A stretch of DNA of 64,000 nucleotides. Origin: Helicobacter bilis. GTDB lineage: Bacteria; Campylobacterota; Campylobacteria; Campylobacterales; Helicobacteraceae. The notes below the pieces were generated by a model. That model was not told the DNA's origin. It did no database searches and worked only from the letters and a program-made list of their open reading frames with translations. Shown here piece after piece: positions 46,964 through 55,687 of the stretch; the first letter of the stretch is position 1, and each line of letters starts with the position of its first letter. The translations under genes were made by a program, and so were the position numbers. The stretch lies in NCBI RefSeq assembly GCF_001999985.1, contig NZ_CP019645.1, forward strand, positions 1 through 64,000. Reading direction: 5' to 3'.

Positions 46964-47401
46964 ATGCGTCATTATGAAACGGCGTTTATTTTAAAACCGA
47001 CACTTGTCGAAGAGGAAATTAAGGCAAAGATAGACTTTTTTAAAGAAGTTATCTTAAAAAATGGTGGTCATATTGAGACTTGTTTGGATATGGGTATGCG
47101 TAATCTAGCATATCAAATAAAGAAGAATAGCAGGGGTTACTACTTTTGCATTTACTTTAAAGCAGACCCAACTTTGATTGCAGAGCTTGAGCGGTTGTAT
47201 GGCATTAATGAAGAGGTATTGCGATTTATTGTCATTAAATATGAGAGCAAGAAAGAGCAAGAAGCATGGAAAACACTTGTTGAGAGAGCAAAGAAGCCAG
47301 AAAAGCCTAGAACTCTCAAAAAAGATGAAGATAGGGCAGAGAGAACACCTAAAAAAGAGAATGTCCAAAATGAAGAGCAATCTTCTCAAGCAGGACTTTA
47401 G
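46964..47401 (+). CDS. rpsF: 30S ribosomal protein S6
   Basis: The 145-residue protein has the S6 core at residues 1-97: [76 protein letters not shown] charged tail ([20 protein letters not shown]) extends about 45 residues, longer than in E. coli. S6 binds 16S rRNA with S18. It heads the operon with ssb and rpsR. The ATG has AAGGAG seven bases before. Confidence 0.96.
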   Translation: MRHYETAFILKPTLVEEEIKAKIDFFKEVILKNGGHIETCLDMGMRNLAYQIKKNSRGYYFCIYFKADPTLIAELERLYGINEEVLRFIVIKYESKKEQEAWKTLVERAKKPEKPRTLKKDEDRAERTPKKENVQNEEQSSQAGL

Positions 47402-47423
47402 GGTATAGGTAAGGCTTGTTGTT

Positions 47424-47984
47424 ATGTTTAATAAGGTGATTATGGTAGGCAATCTCACAAGAGATGTTGAGCTGCGTTATCTTAACACAGGATCTGCACT
47501 TGCAACATTTGGATTAGCTTCTAATCGCAGATACAAGAAAGCCGATGGTATGCAGGTTGATGATACTTGTTTTGTTGATGTAACACTTTTTGGACGCACC
47601 GCGGAAGTGGCTAATCAGTATCTAAGAAAAGGTTCTAAGGTGCTTATAGAAGGTCGCCTTAACTTTGAAACATGGACTGATCAGCAAGGTGGAAAAAGAA
47701 GTAAGCATACAATCATTGCGGAAAGTATGCAAATGCTTGACACAAAGCAACAAAGCGAGTATGGGCAGAATGCTTATGGGCAAACAAATGGCTATGCAAA
47801 TAGTTATGGTAGCAGCTATGATTCTAGCTATAATCAACAGCAAAACTATCAGTCGCGGTCCTACGACAGAAATATTGGCAATCCATATTCACAAAACACA
47901 CAGCAAAATAACAATATGGGAATGCAAGGTGGCAATGTAGAACCGCCAGTCATTAATGTTGATGACGAAGAGATTCCATTTTAA
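47424..47984 (+). CDS. ssb: Single-stranded DNA-binding protein
   Basis: The 186-residue protein has an OB fold (residues 1-110: MFNKVIMVGNLTRDVELRY, GSALATFGLASNRRYKK, FVDVTLFGRTAEVANQYLRK, GRLNFETWTDQQG), a flexible Gln/Asn/Tyr/Ser/Gly-rich linker, and the acidic C-terminal peptide DDEEIPF that binds replication and repair partners. The order rpsF-ssb-rpsR is conserved across bacteria. Confidence 0.96.
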   Translation: MFNKVIMVGNLTRDVELRYLNTGSALATFGLASNRRYKKADGMQVDDTCFVDVTLFGRTAEVANQYLRKGSKVLIEGRLNFETWTDQQGGKRSKHTIIAESMQMLDTKQQSEYGQNAYGQTNGYANSYGSSYDSSYNQQQNYQSRSYDRNIGNPYSQNTQQNNNMGMQGGNVEPPVINVDDEEIPF

Positions 47985-48015
47985 ATGTTGAGAAATTTTA
48001 TATGAAAGGAAACAC

Positions 48016-48270
48016 ATGGAAAGAAAAAAATATTCAAAAAGGTATTGTAAATATACAGAGGCAAAGATTGATTTTATTGATTATAAAGATGTTGAGCTTT
48101 TAAAGCATTCACTTTCAGAGCGTTATAAAATCATGCCTCGTCGTCTTACAGGAAACTCTAAGAAATGGCAAGAAAGAGTTGAGGTAGCTATCAAAAGAGC
48201 AAGACACATGGCACTTATACCTTATGTTGTAGATAGAAAAAAAGTTGTTGAGAATCCTTTTAAATTGTAA
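48016..48270 (+). CDS. rpsR: 30S ribosomal protein S18
   Basis: The 84-residue basic protein has [20 protein letters not shown], then [40 protein letters not shown] and [10 protein letters not shown], matching S18. It ends the operon. An accessory island begins directly downstream, 83 bases after its stop. Confidence 0.96.
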   Translation: MERKKYSKRYCKYTEAKIDFIDYKDVELLKHSLSERYKIMPRRLTGNSKKWQERVEVAIKRARHMALIPYVVDRKKVVENPFKL

Positions 48271-48353
48271 TTTAGATTCAGCACATTTATTTAGAGCTTA
48301 TCTATTAATTATAGTATATTCTAATATCGCTTCGCTAAAGTTAAACTCGCTAC

Positions 48354-49406
48354 ATGAGAAGTAGTAATTGCAGTTTATACTTTGTTAAAAGCGTTTCTTC
48401 TCTTTTTCTTTTTTTTTATGTTACTCCCATAGTATCAAGCTATATTTTTAGAATGCATGTCGCAGGCCACAACGGAATACCTAAAGTGTTTTATCATGGC
48501 ACAAGAGAAAGCATAGGCAATAAAGAAATACTCACCCCAAAACATACAGATGATACAGGAACAAACTATCCTGCTAGATTTTTCTCTAGCTCTCATAATG
48601 TTGCCCTAAGCTATACAAAAGAATTACCAAATAGTGATAATGGAATCTATAAAGTATTCTTAAATGCTAAAAATCCTTTAGTCATAGACTTTCAAGGTAA
48701 AGACTTTGTAGATAGAAGTGAATTAGCAGATAAGATTTATAAAGGGGAACAATATTTTGATTTAGCTATAAGAAAAGCACTAGATGAAGCTAAAGAGAGT
48801 GGAAAGCCATTTGATAGTGTTATTTATAAGAATGTGCGTGATGAGAGATATGGCAGAAGTAAAGAAATAAGTGATACCATAGCTATATTTAATCCTAACC
48901 AAATAAAGCATATTGACAATAAAGGAAGCTATACAGATACAAAAGGCAATATTACAAAGACTAAACCAAAGAATAAAGAATCTACACATAAATATTTTAA
49001 TGAAAACAGCCCTAATATCATGTATGCTAATCCGCAACATTTAGGAGCTGGAGTCTTAAGTGGCAGTGCAGCAGGAATTGAGACTGATGAGAATGGGAAT
49101 CTCACCTTTAGCCCTGAAAAATTTGCGTTGGGATTGCTAGGTGGAGCGATAGGAAGCAAGGCGGTAAGCAAGATTTATAAGAATAAATCCGCACAAAGAT
49201 ACGCTACACTAGCTATTAAAAGCATACAACAAGACTACAAATCTTTGAGTGAGAATAATCCAGCTATGTTTGCTAAAATAATGCAAAAGTTTAATCCTAG
49301 AGATTTTTTAAAAGGCAAAAAGGAAATAAATAGCTTGAGTAATGAAATATTTAACAAAGAGTTAGCAAAAGCCATAGAATCTGCCTTGCAAAATGGTAAA
49401 AAGTAG
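48354..49406 (+). CDS. Polyvalent-protein fragment with ADP-ribosyltransferase-like domain
   Basis: The 350-residue frame contains an ART-type domain (about 40-190): GIPKVFYHGTRESIG, ARFFSSSHNVALSYT, VFLNAKNPLVIDFQG, FDSVIYKNV and SDTIAIFNPNQIKHI. This is the ART form seen in the large polyvalent proteins of phages and conjugative elements. A glycine-rich region after NSPNIMYANP (AGVLSGSAAGIE, LGLLGGAIGSKAVSKIY) is also typical. The first 33 residues look unrelated; the ATG at 48453 (MHVAGHNGIPK) is the likely domain edge, and IPKVFYHGT normally lies inside a larger protein, so the gene is probably a truncated fragment. Target, activity and expression are unknown. Confidence 0.65.
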   Translation: MRSSNCSLYFVKSVSSLFLFFYVTPIVSSYIFRMHVAGHNGIPKVFYHGTRESIGNKEILTPKHTDDTGTNYPARFFSSSHNVALSYTKELPNSDNGIYKVFLNAKNPLVIDFQGKDFVDRSELADKIYKGEQYFDLAIRKALDEAKESGKPFDSVIYKNVRDERYGRSKEISDTIAIFNPNQIKHIDNKGSYTDTKGNITKTKPKNKESTHKYFNENSPNIMYANPQHLGAGVLSGSAAGIETDENGNLTFSPEKFALGLLGGAIGSKAVSKIYKNKSAQRYATLAIKSIQQDYKSLSENNPAMFAKIMQKFNPRDFLKGKKEINSLSNEIFNKELAKAIESALQNGKK

Positions 49407-49411
49407 AGACA

Positions 49412-49840
49412 ATGCCGCAAGCAGAGTTTAGAAACTTTGATGAGTTTAAGGGGCAATTTGAAATGGTTAAAGGTAATATAGGCTTTATTAAAACGCCATA
49501 TAAAGATGTAAAAGTGTCTATCTCTTATGCGTGGAAACATTTTAGAGAGAACACTTACAATACAAACAGAGACAATATAAAAGGTGGCTTCTTTAAAACC
49601 TTTAAAGACCCTTTATTTATCGTAGAACAAGCACGAGAAGGACAAAGTAGCCCTAGTGTGTATTTCTATAAGCCATTTTTTGATAATGATAAAAAGCTAA
49701 TAAATCTGTTTGGAATAGGGATAGATTCTGTTGGAAATATAGATTTTAAGACATACTACTTTGACAAAAAAGAAAATCGATTAAAAGAAATGTTAATGAG
49801 CGATAAGATTAAAATTGTATATATGCAAGAAAACCCTTGA
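49412..49840 (+). CDS. PBECR-like (phage barnase/EndoU/colicin-type) RNase-fold protein, cut short by a stop
   Basis: The 142-residue protein resembles the 'PBECR' nuclease-fold domains found at the ends of polyvalent proteins: KGNIGFIKTPYKDVKVSISY, AWKHFRENTYNTNRDNIKGG, DPLFIVEQAREGQSSPSVYF, then strands NLFGIGIDSVGNIDFKTYYF. His at WKHF and the conserved Arg are candidates for the active site. It begins 5 bases after the ART gene. The same frame continues for 43 codons after the TGA at 49838, to a TGA at 49970 that overlaps the next ATG (ATGA). The present stop is therefore probably a nonsense mutation in a once longer gene. Exact subfamily and activity are inferred. Confidence 0.6.
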   Translation: MPQAEFRNFDEFKGQFEMVKGNIGFIKTPYKDVKVSISYAWKHFRENTYNTNRDNIKGGFFKTFKDPLFIVEQAREGQSSPSVYFYKPFFDNDKKLINLFGIGIDSVGNIDFKTYYFDKKENRLKEMLMSDKIKIVYMQENP

Positions 49841-49972
49841 GCCCCACCTCTCTCTCACAATCTACCCTATGAGAGCGTGTTTAGCTACATGTCCTCTAGT
49901 AGTATTGAGTTAAAACATATAGCAAGGCTTAAAGATACTCGAATTATACCACAAAAAAAGGATTTAAAATGA
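49841..49972 (+). pseudogene. In-frame continuation of the PBECR-like gene after a premature stop
   Basis: After TGA 49838-49840 the frame remains open: APPLSHNLPYESVFSYM, then SSSSIELKHIARL and KDTRIIPQKKDLK, ending at TGA 49970-49972. The ATGA overlap with the next start is the usual mark of coupled genes, so this stretch was probably coding until recently. Independent translation is unlikely. Confidence 0.5.
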
Positions 49973-50802
49973 TACAAACAAAAAATCTCACTTTAAAGAA
50001 ATTCCAAGAGAATTTTGATTTTATAGAAGCTAAGATGAAAGATAGTCAAATATATAAAGACGCCTTAGATAGCTTTGTAAAATATATGCCAAGCTATGCC
50101 TTTACAGACGACCAAAAAGCTTTAGCTTATAGCGATTTTATGGCTAAAACATTTTTAGGCGTATTTCAAAGTGCAGTCCAAACTGCATTAACCATAGACC
50201 AAAACGAAGTGGCTACAAGAGACGCACAAAATCAAAGTGCTTTAGGCATACTAGGTAAGAAAAAAGAAGTAGCAATGCTATCCAATCAAGTGAAAGAAAG
50301 CTTTTTTAAGATACAAGCAAGTAAAATGCAAACAGCACAACTTCAAGCCCAAGCCCTGCAAGATAAAATCAAGGCAGAAGTATTACATAAAAGTGCCAAT
50401 GATAACGCACAGATAAACAAAGCTAATTGTATGGTAAGTTATCAAAATGTATTATCAAATGCAAATAAACCAGACTTACTCAAAAGCTATGATATGCAGC
50501 AAACTACGGTGAATGCACTCAAAGCAATAGGTGAAGCTCCAATCAGTGATTACACAGATGAGTGGAAAAAGGTGCAAATACCTGACTACAATACAGACTT
50601 TGATACTACTATACTAGAGATATATGCCACTAAAAGCGTGATAGCTATTGATGAAGTGATAGGATTTCATATTGTTACTTCTATTGAGTTAGTAGAAGTT
50701 GAATGGGATTTTGGTGATGGCAAGGTTAGCAATCAAATGTTAAGAGTAGCCAAAAAGATAATATACTCAAATCTTTCAATAAAGAAGGCTCATATAATGT
50801 AA
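49969..50802 (+). CDS. Phage-like protein with helical body and partial PKD domain (frameshifted)
   Basis: The 277-residue frame has a helical Gln/Lys/Ala-rich body (residues about 1-200, with ALTIDQNEVATRDAQNQSA) and then a beta-type start of a PKD-like domain (VIGFHIVTSIELVEVEWDF followed by GDGKVSNQ). The domain is interrupted. In the neighbouring frame the sequence continues as SFNKEGSYNVRLKALVEVEN and ends at 50912, which would complete the PKD strand pattern. One missing A in the TCAAATC run near 50780 would account for it. It resembles phage or prophage structural proteins, but I do not recognise the family. AAAGGAT precedes the ATG. The frame overlaps the end of the PBECR-like frame. 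Confidence 0.55.
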   Translation: MIQTKNLTLKKFQENFDFIEAKMKDSQIYKDALDSFVKYMPSYAFTDDQKALAYSDFMAKTFLGVFQSAVQTALTIDQNEVATRDAQNQSALGILGKKKEVAMLSNQVKESFFKIQASKMQTAQLQAQALQDKIKAEVLHKSANDNAQINKANCMVSYQNVLSNANKPDLLKSYDMQQTTVNALKAIGEAPISDYTDEWKKVQIPDYNTDFDTTILEIYATKSVIAIDEVIGFHIVTSIELVEVEWDFGDGKVSNQMLRVAKKIIYSNLSIKKAHIM

Positions 50803-50912
50803 GATTAAAAGCTTTAGTAGAAGTTGAGAATAAAGATTATGTTAATGATAAGAGTCAAGATAAGTTTGTGATGAAAGAATACTTTAGAGACTTAGAGATT
50901 TTGGTGTGCTAA
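50784..50912 (+). pseudogene. Out-of-frame C-terminal PKD remnant of the preceding gene
   Basis: In the frame SFNKEGSYNVRLKALVEVEN, then DKSQDKFVMKEYFRDLEILVC, the sequence reads to TAA at 50910-50912. It completes the PKD-like domain begun at about residue 225 of the 277-residue frame. It has no start of its own. Confidence 0.5.
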
Positions 50913-51030
50913 GTGTTTTTTGCTAGTGTTTAAACGTGTTGTAGAATCTTGTTTTATATGTTTTTGTGTGCTAGATTCTGCATTTTTTAGTTTAAAATCT
51001 GTATTTAAGCCAGTGCGACCCTTTCTAAGC

Positions 51031-51192
51031 TCACACGCCACATTTAAAGCCCAAAATCTAAATTTATGCGTTTTTGTTTGTTTATCAATGTTTCTGTGTC
51101 TTTGTGTTTGAGTGTTTTATTCACGCCACATTTGAAAGCCAAAATTGCAATTTTTGCATTTTCAAAGCCCTACAATTCACACGCCACATTTT
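51031..51192. repeat. Three dispersed copies of (A)CACGCCACATTT
   Basis: The word occurs at 51031-51045, 51121-51133 and 51178-51190, in two cases followed by AAAGCC. Spacing (about 90 and 58 bases) is irregular, so this is not a CRISPR array. It may mark residual copies from a mobile element. Confidence 0.5.
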
Positions 51193-52015
51193 GCGAGATT
51201 TTTATATCTTACATGTTTGTTGATAGTAATATATATAAGAGAGAACATATAAAAAAGATTGTTTGTGAGTTTTTTTGACAAAAACACTATGAAATGAAGC
51301 AGACGAAGCGAGAATTTAACAAAATTGCAAGAAAATGTAAGTCATTTATGTAAGTTTAATGGTAGTTTTAAGTGTAATTTCTATCAAAAAAGCAAAACTA
51401 GCCACAATGTAGCCTAGTGTAGCTTAGTTTTAGAGCCTTATTTCAGTGGAATATCAGCCAAAATTACACAAATAACACACAAAAACCCTAAATCATGCAA
51501 ACATAAATCACACTAGCCTTTGCATTCACACAAAAGCCAATCAAAGCAAGACAACTTTACAAGAGCCAATCACACAAGCTACAAAGCTTTAAATATTTAA
51601 AAATATTTCAATCTCTCTGCAACTTATCTCATTCTTTAAGATTTTCTATCACACATAAATGACACAAAAAATACACTGATGACACAAATTTTGACACACA
51701 TATACATTTTATGCCCTATTTTGCGGACTTTGGATAGAATTGTGATTCCAACAATGAAATTTTAAGTTATTTTTAAGTTTTAAATAAAGCTTTATTTAAG
51801 CTAGGTTATAAAGCATATTTACGCATTGCAATCACTAAGAACATAGCACACAAGGGGAATTTTTACTCTCACAATAAAATGCAATTACCCACTTATGCTA
51901 ACTCACTTTATATAAGTTACAATATTACACACAAGCATATAATTTTTAAATTTTTTTTCTAGCTAACTCTTATAAACTTATATAACTAGAGAAAATATCG
52001 GTTTTTTGGGAATTT

Positions 52016-52029
52016 GGGGGGGGGGGGGG
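52016..52029. repeat. Homopolymer run of 14 guanines
   Basis: A G14 tract in AT-rich DNA, 61 bases past the 3' end of the minus-strand gene at 52090. Such tracts are slippery and switch genes on and off in Helicobacter and Campylobacter. Here no open frame or promoter clearly depends on it. Confidence 0.9.
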
Positions 52030-52089
52030 AACCAAGAAACTCTTATATACAAACTTGTTGCAAAGCCATTAAAACATGTCTAATCATAT

Positions 52090-53259
52090 CTAATCAATCA
52101 CATGACTTACAAATTTTGAATAATTATCAATAATTTCACTGCCTTTCCTAAAGCCTAAGCCACATGCTTCATACGCAAAAAATACATTTGCTTGATAAAA
52201 TGAGCCATTATGCGTATTAAGTGGATAAAACTCTTGATAGATTGCCTTGTGATTAGCGTATTCCCCATCTTTTGAGCTGATAGGCTTACCATTTGCATCG
52301 AGAATGCTGACATTTGCCCCTTCTCTACCAAAGGCATGTTTTTTAACCTGCTTTTTATTGAGTGGGTTATAGCTTGTCTCAAGTAATAGTGGGTGATTTG
52401 GATACAAATCCCACAGAATCTTTAAAATGCGTTTGCTTTGAAAAAGGATAGTGTAAGCTGGATTTAGAAAAATCGCTTTTTGATTTGCCATAATATCATT
52501 GATAATCAAGGCTAGTTCTGGCTCATCAATGCTGATATTCTCCCATGGGATAAACTTAAACCAAAATTCAAAGTTTGTATCATTATAAAAGATTCCATCA
52601 GTAGGGCTTAGCTGCACTTCATCAACATAGCAAAAATCTGTATGCAAGCCCGCATCATGTGCCATATCTTGCAAGAATCTAATAGTCTTTTCTTCTTCAT
52701 CACTACCGCGGATACTTGAGAATAGAATCTTCCAGCCCTCATATATCTCATGGAAATTACTCACATCATCACTCAATGTAATAAGGCGTTGAAAATTTTG
52801 TGAAATTGCTGTATAGATATTATTAAATTGTGCATCGCTATCATAGCCATTCGCCTTTAAAAGCGCGTATTGCACTGCTGCACTTTCATATAGCATAGTC
52901 GGCGTATCAGCATTAAACTCTAAAAGTTTAATAGGGCTACCATCAAGCCCACCAGCTAAGTCAAAGCGACCATAGATATGCCAATGCACATCTTCTTCAA
53001 AACTCTGCACGATTGTATCAATGAGTGAGTTTGGTATATCAAGTTCATAGAAAAGATTATTTTCAATGACATAACCTGCCGCTTCCACATACATATCATA
53101 TAGCTCATTACACGCATCATAATAGGCATCAGCTTCTGCTTCGCTTACATGTATGAGTTCATTGCTAATGTAATCTGTGTTATCGGGGTCTGTGTGCCAA
53201 AGTAGTCCCATGTGTTCAAATTCTTGCTTATTAAAAGGCTTTAGTGTGGTAATACGCAT
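52090..53259 (-). CDS. Glutathionylspermidine synthase family (GspS-like ATP-grasp) protein
   Basis: The 389-residue protein matches the synthetase (C-terminal) half of GspS and the YgiC/YjfC family. It has FDLAGGLDGSPIKLLEFNADTP, the segment IHVSEAEADAYYDACNEL, a nucleotide-binding LFSSIRGSDEEEKTIRFL, and toward the end NPAYTILFQSKRILKILWDL then HPLLLETSYNP and KKHAFGREGANVSIL. These are the ATP and Mg/carboxylate contacts of the ATP-grasp fold. The amidase half is absent. The family ligates an amine to a carboxylate, but in these bacteria the substrate is unknown. The ATG follows an AAAGGAT site. Confidence 0.87.
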   Translation of the reverse strand: MRITTLKPFNKQEFEHMGLLWHTDPDNTDYISNELIHVSEAEADAYYDACNELYDMYVEAAGYVIENNLFYELDIPNSLIDTIVQSFEEDVHWHIYGRFDLAGGLDGSPIKLLEFNADTPTMLYESAAVQYALLKANGYDSDAQFNNIYTAISQNFQRLITLSDDVSNFHEIYEGWKILFSSIRGSDEEEKTIRFLQDMAHDAGLHTDFCYVDEVQLSPTDGIFYNDTNFEFWFKFIPWENISIDEPELALIINDIMANQKAIFLNPAYTILFQSKRILKILWDLYPNHPLLLETSYNPLNKKQVKKHAFGREGANVSILDANGKPISSKDGEYANHKAIYQEFYPLNTHNGSFYQANVFFAYEACGLGFRKGSEIIDNYSKFVSHVID

Positions 53260-53368
53260 ATCTATCCTTTGTGAGTAAAATATTTGCCATTATAGCAAGC
53301 TTGCATAAATATGGCGTGGAAGTTAGCTTACAACGCTATAAGGATAGATTTATATTGCAACCTTGTCT

Positions 53369-55363
53369 TTAAAATTTCTTTTTATTGACATCTTCTAGAA
53401 TCTTTTTTGCCACTTCATCAAGAGCTATACCTATTTCTTGTGAGTGATTTGCAATGCTTACATTTTGTTGTGTAATGCTCTCTAGTTGTGAGACAGATTC
53501 ATTAATCTGTTCTATACCTTGTGCTTGTTCCTTTATAGATTCTGCCATGTCATTAATGCTTTGGACTAAAACATTTGTATTTGCTTCGATTTCACCTAAA
53601 GACTTTTGCGTTCTTTCAGCGAGTTTTCTTACCTCATCAGCTACGACTGCAAAGCCCCTGCCATGCTCTCCTGCCCTTGCTGCTTCAATAGCCGCATTTA
53701 AAGCAAGCAAGTTTGTCTGGTCAGCTATATCTCTAATAATGCTTATAACATTTTTAATATCTTCGCTTTGATTGATAACTTCACCTGTTCTGCCTGAGAC
53801 ATTTTGCATTGATGAAGTGATTTGCTCGATTGCGGTTGCTGTTTGTTGCAGGGAGCTTGCTTGTGTTGTAGCACCTTGTGAGAGTGTATGCACTGATTCT
53901 TCTAACTCTTTTGACTTAGAATCAAGTTCTTTTGCATATTGTGCTGATACTTGTAACATAGACACAATAGAATCTCCAAGCTGATTTAATCCTGCTTCTA
54001 GCCCCTGTGCGTTCTCAATCCTTGGTGTGAAGTCATTTTGCTCAAATGATTCAAATACCTTTTTTGCTTCAGCAAGATTGTCGCCCACAAGCAAGAAAAG
54101 TGTATGAGACATTTCATTTAGGGAATCTTTTAGCTTATTTATTTGTGGATTATGGCTTTCATGTGTTACATTTTTGCCAAATCTCCCTTCTTTTGCCTCA
54201 TTGACAATCTCCATAACTTCATCAACAAGCATAGAATCTTGCTTCAGTGAATGCTGTGTCTTTTCAATATTAGAATCTATGGCTTGAGCCATCAAACCAA
54301 ACTCATTATTTGCTGTGATTCCAATCTTTGCGGCATGACTTTTTTCATGATTAAGAAACGCAAAGAAATCAACTAAACCACGAGAAATTTGTGTAAGCGG
54401 TTTAAGATAGTATCCAACAGCAGCATATAACATAAGGCTAATAACCAATGCTGATACAAGTCCAACGCCTATTTGAATATAGCCTATACGAGTGATAGGA
54501 CCCTCTATATTTTCGATAGGCTCAAAAGAGCATAGCGTATAGGTGGCAAACTCATTGCTTTTGCTTGTTTTACATTGTGTTATTTTATCAACGCCATTGT
54601 CATTGACTACAAAATCTTCATAATCTTTTGTTTGACTTGATATTGTAGCAATCTGTTTAAAAATAGGAAGTTCTTTTAAAATAATGTCCTTATTTGTAGC
54701 AACATAGGGGATATTTGCATTATCTAACGCAAATATATTGCTACCTGTGGCACTAAGATCATCAAAGACTTTTTGCAATGAAGTCAGTAAGATATCAATA
54801 CCAACGACACCTATTAGCTGTCCATTTTTATGTATCGGTATAGCATAGGTAACGCTTGGTTCCCCTGTAACATCGTCTTGATACACTTCTGTTTGAAATA
54901 ATCCATTATTTTTTACTGCCCCGATATACCAGCCGCGTTGTGCGGCATTATAGCTTTGCCCTTGACCGCCCCTTACGCTAAAAAGCTTGGTTGTATTTGT
55001 AATATTATCTTCTATAATCTCACCTGTTGGCAAACCAATATAGCTTCCAAGTAGTCCTGCAGTGATTCTGTGTCCCCTTAATAATGGTCCAACATTAGCA
55101 ATAATCTCTTCTTTAGAATCTAGCTTTTCATAAGGCATAGATTCTATCATGGTAGCAAGTCCCTTCAGTGCGGTAGCAGATCGCATATTTACATCTTGCA
55201 ACATTAAATCAACGGCATGTAGCTGATCTGCTTGTGCATGCAGGGCATTCCCCATTGACACCTTTTTATTCATTATCATATTGCCGATACTAAGTCCTAT
55301 AATTGCCATAGCAATGATAAGACTAGCAATGAGGGCTACTCGAGTTTTAACAGCTAAATTCAC
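53369..55363 (-). CDS. Methyl-accepting chemotaxis protein with amino-acid-type dCache sensor
   Basis: The 664-residue receptor has a first helix at about 9-29, a dCache sensor (about 35-290), a second helix near 295-318, a non-standard linker with FFAFLNHE, and the signalling domain ([20 protein letters not shown] at the tip). The sensor carries the complete amino-acid-binding signature of dCache_1AA: Tyr138, Arg143, Trp145, Tyr146, Tyr161 and Asp190. Their spacing equals that of P. aeruginosa PctA (121/126/128/129/144/173 from memory). It is therefore predicted to sense an amino acid. The start is GTG with AAGGGAG upstream. It ends in NKKKF, nearly the same as the other receptor's NRKKF. 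Confidence 0.94.
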   Translation of the reverse strand: MNLAVKTRVALIASLIIAMAIIGLSIGNMIMNKKVSMGNALHAQADQLHAVDLMLQDVNMRSATALKGLATMIESMPYEKLDSKEEIIANVGPLLRGHRITAGLLGSYIGLPTGEIIEDNITNTTKLFSVRGGQGQSYNAAQRGWYIGAVKNNGLFQTEVYQDDVTGEPSVTYAIPIHKNGQLIGVVGIDILLTSLQKVFDDLSATGSNIFALDNANIPYVATNKDIILKELPIFKQIATISSQTKDYEDFVVNDNGVDKITQCKTSKSNEFATYTLCSFEPIENIEGPITRIGYIQIGVGLVSALVISLMLYAAVGYYLKPLTQISRGLVDFFAFLNHEKSHAAKIGITANNEFGLMAQAIDSNIEKTQHSLKQDSMLVDEVMEIVNEAKEGRFGKNVTHESHNPQINKLKDSLNEMSHTLFLLVGDNLAEAKKVFESFEQNDFTPRIENAQGLEAGLNQLGDSIVSMLQVSAQYAKELDSKSKELEESVHTLSQGATTQASSLQQTATAIEQITSSMQNVSGRTGEVINQSEDIKNVISIIRDIADQTNLLALNAAIEAARAGEHGRGFAVVADEVRKLAERTQKSLGEIEANTNVLVQSINDMAESIKEQAQGIEQINESVSQLESITQQNVSIANHSQEIGIALDEVAKKILEDVNKKKF

Positions 55364-55687
55364 AATTATCTCCCTTCACAATGAAATATTTTTTTTTGTA
55401 TGCTATCAACTTACTTTTTCACAATGAATGTTTTTTGAGACTGAATAAACATAATATATTGTAAGTAGATGAAGCAGTAGCTTTGTAGCTTACGCGATAA
55501 ACTAAGGGTGTATTCTATAAGATGAGTTTAAATTATTTATAAATTTCGTAAAGTTTTATTTACAAAATTTATAAATCTACAAAATATGTTTCTTTATTAC
55601 ACAAATGAATTTAACAAAGCGATTTATTGTGATCTTTTTTGCAATATTTTCATATTTTATAATACTTGTTGTGTGAGATATATTGTT
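55364..55687. other. Intergenic region upstream of the amino-acid receptor gene
   Basis: This AT-rich gap holds the leader of the receptor gene (minus) and the 3' end zone of hldE. A TATATTATG-like box at about 55458 on the minus strand could be a promoter, but I could not pick one with confidence. No RNA gene is seen. Confidence 0.4.

Larger units (their letters stand above)
50913..52089. other. Accessory AT-rich region without intact gene
   Basis: Nearly 1.2 kb with no credible gene. It contains three copies of a CACGCCACATTT word (51031-51192) and a run of 14 Gs (52016-52029). It separates the phage-like island from the glutathionylspermidine-synthase-like gene. Confidence 0.55.

Noticed and set aside
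49838..49840. TGA as read-through or selenocysteine codon
   Set aside because: There is no SECIS-like hairpin that I can see and the locus otherwise shows decay; a nonsense mutation is simpler.
51031..51192. CRISPR array
   Set aside because: Only three copies, uneven spacing, no cas genes.
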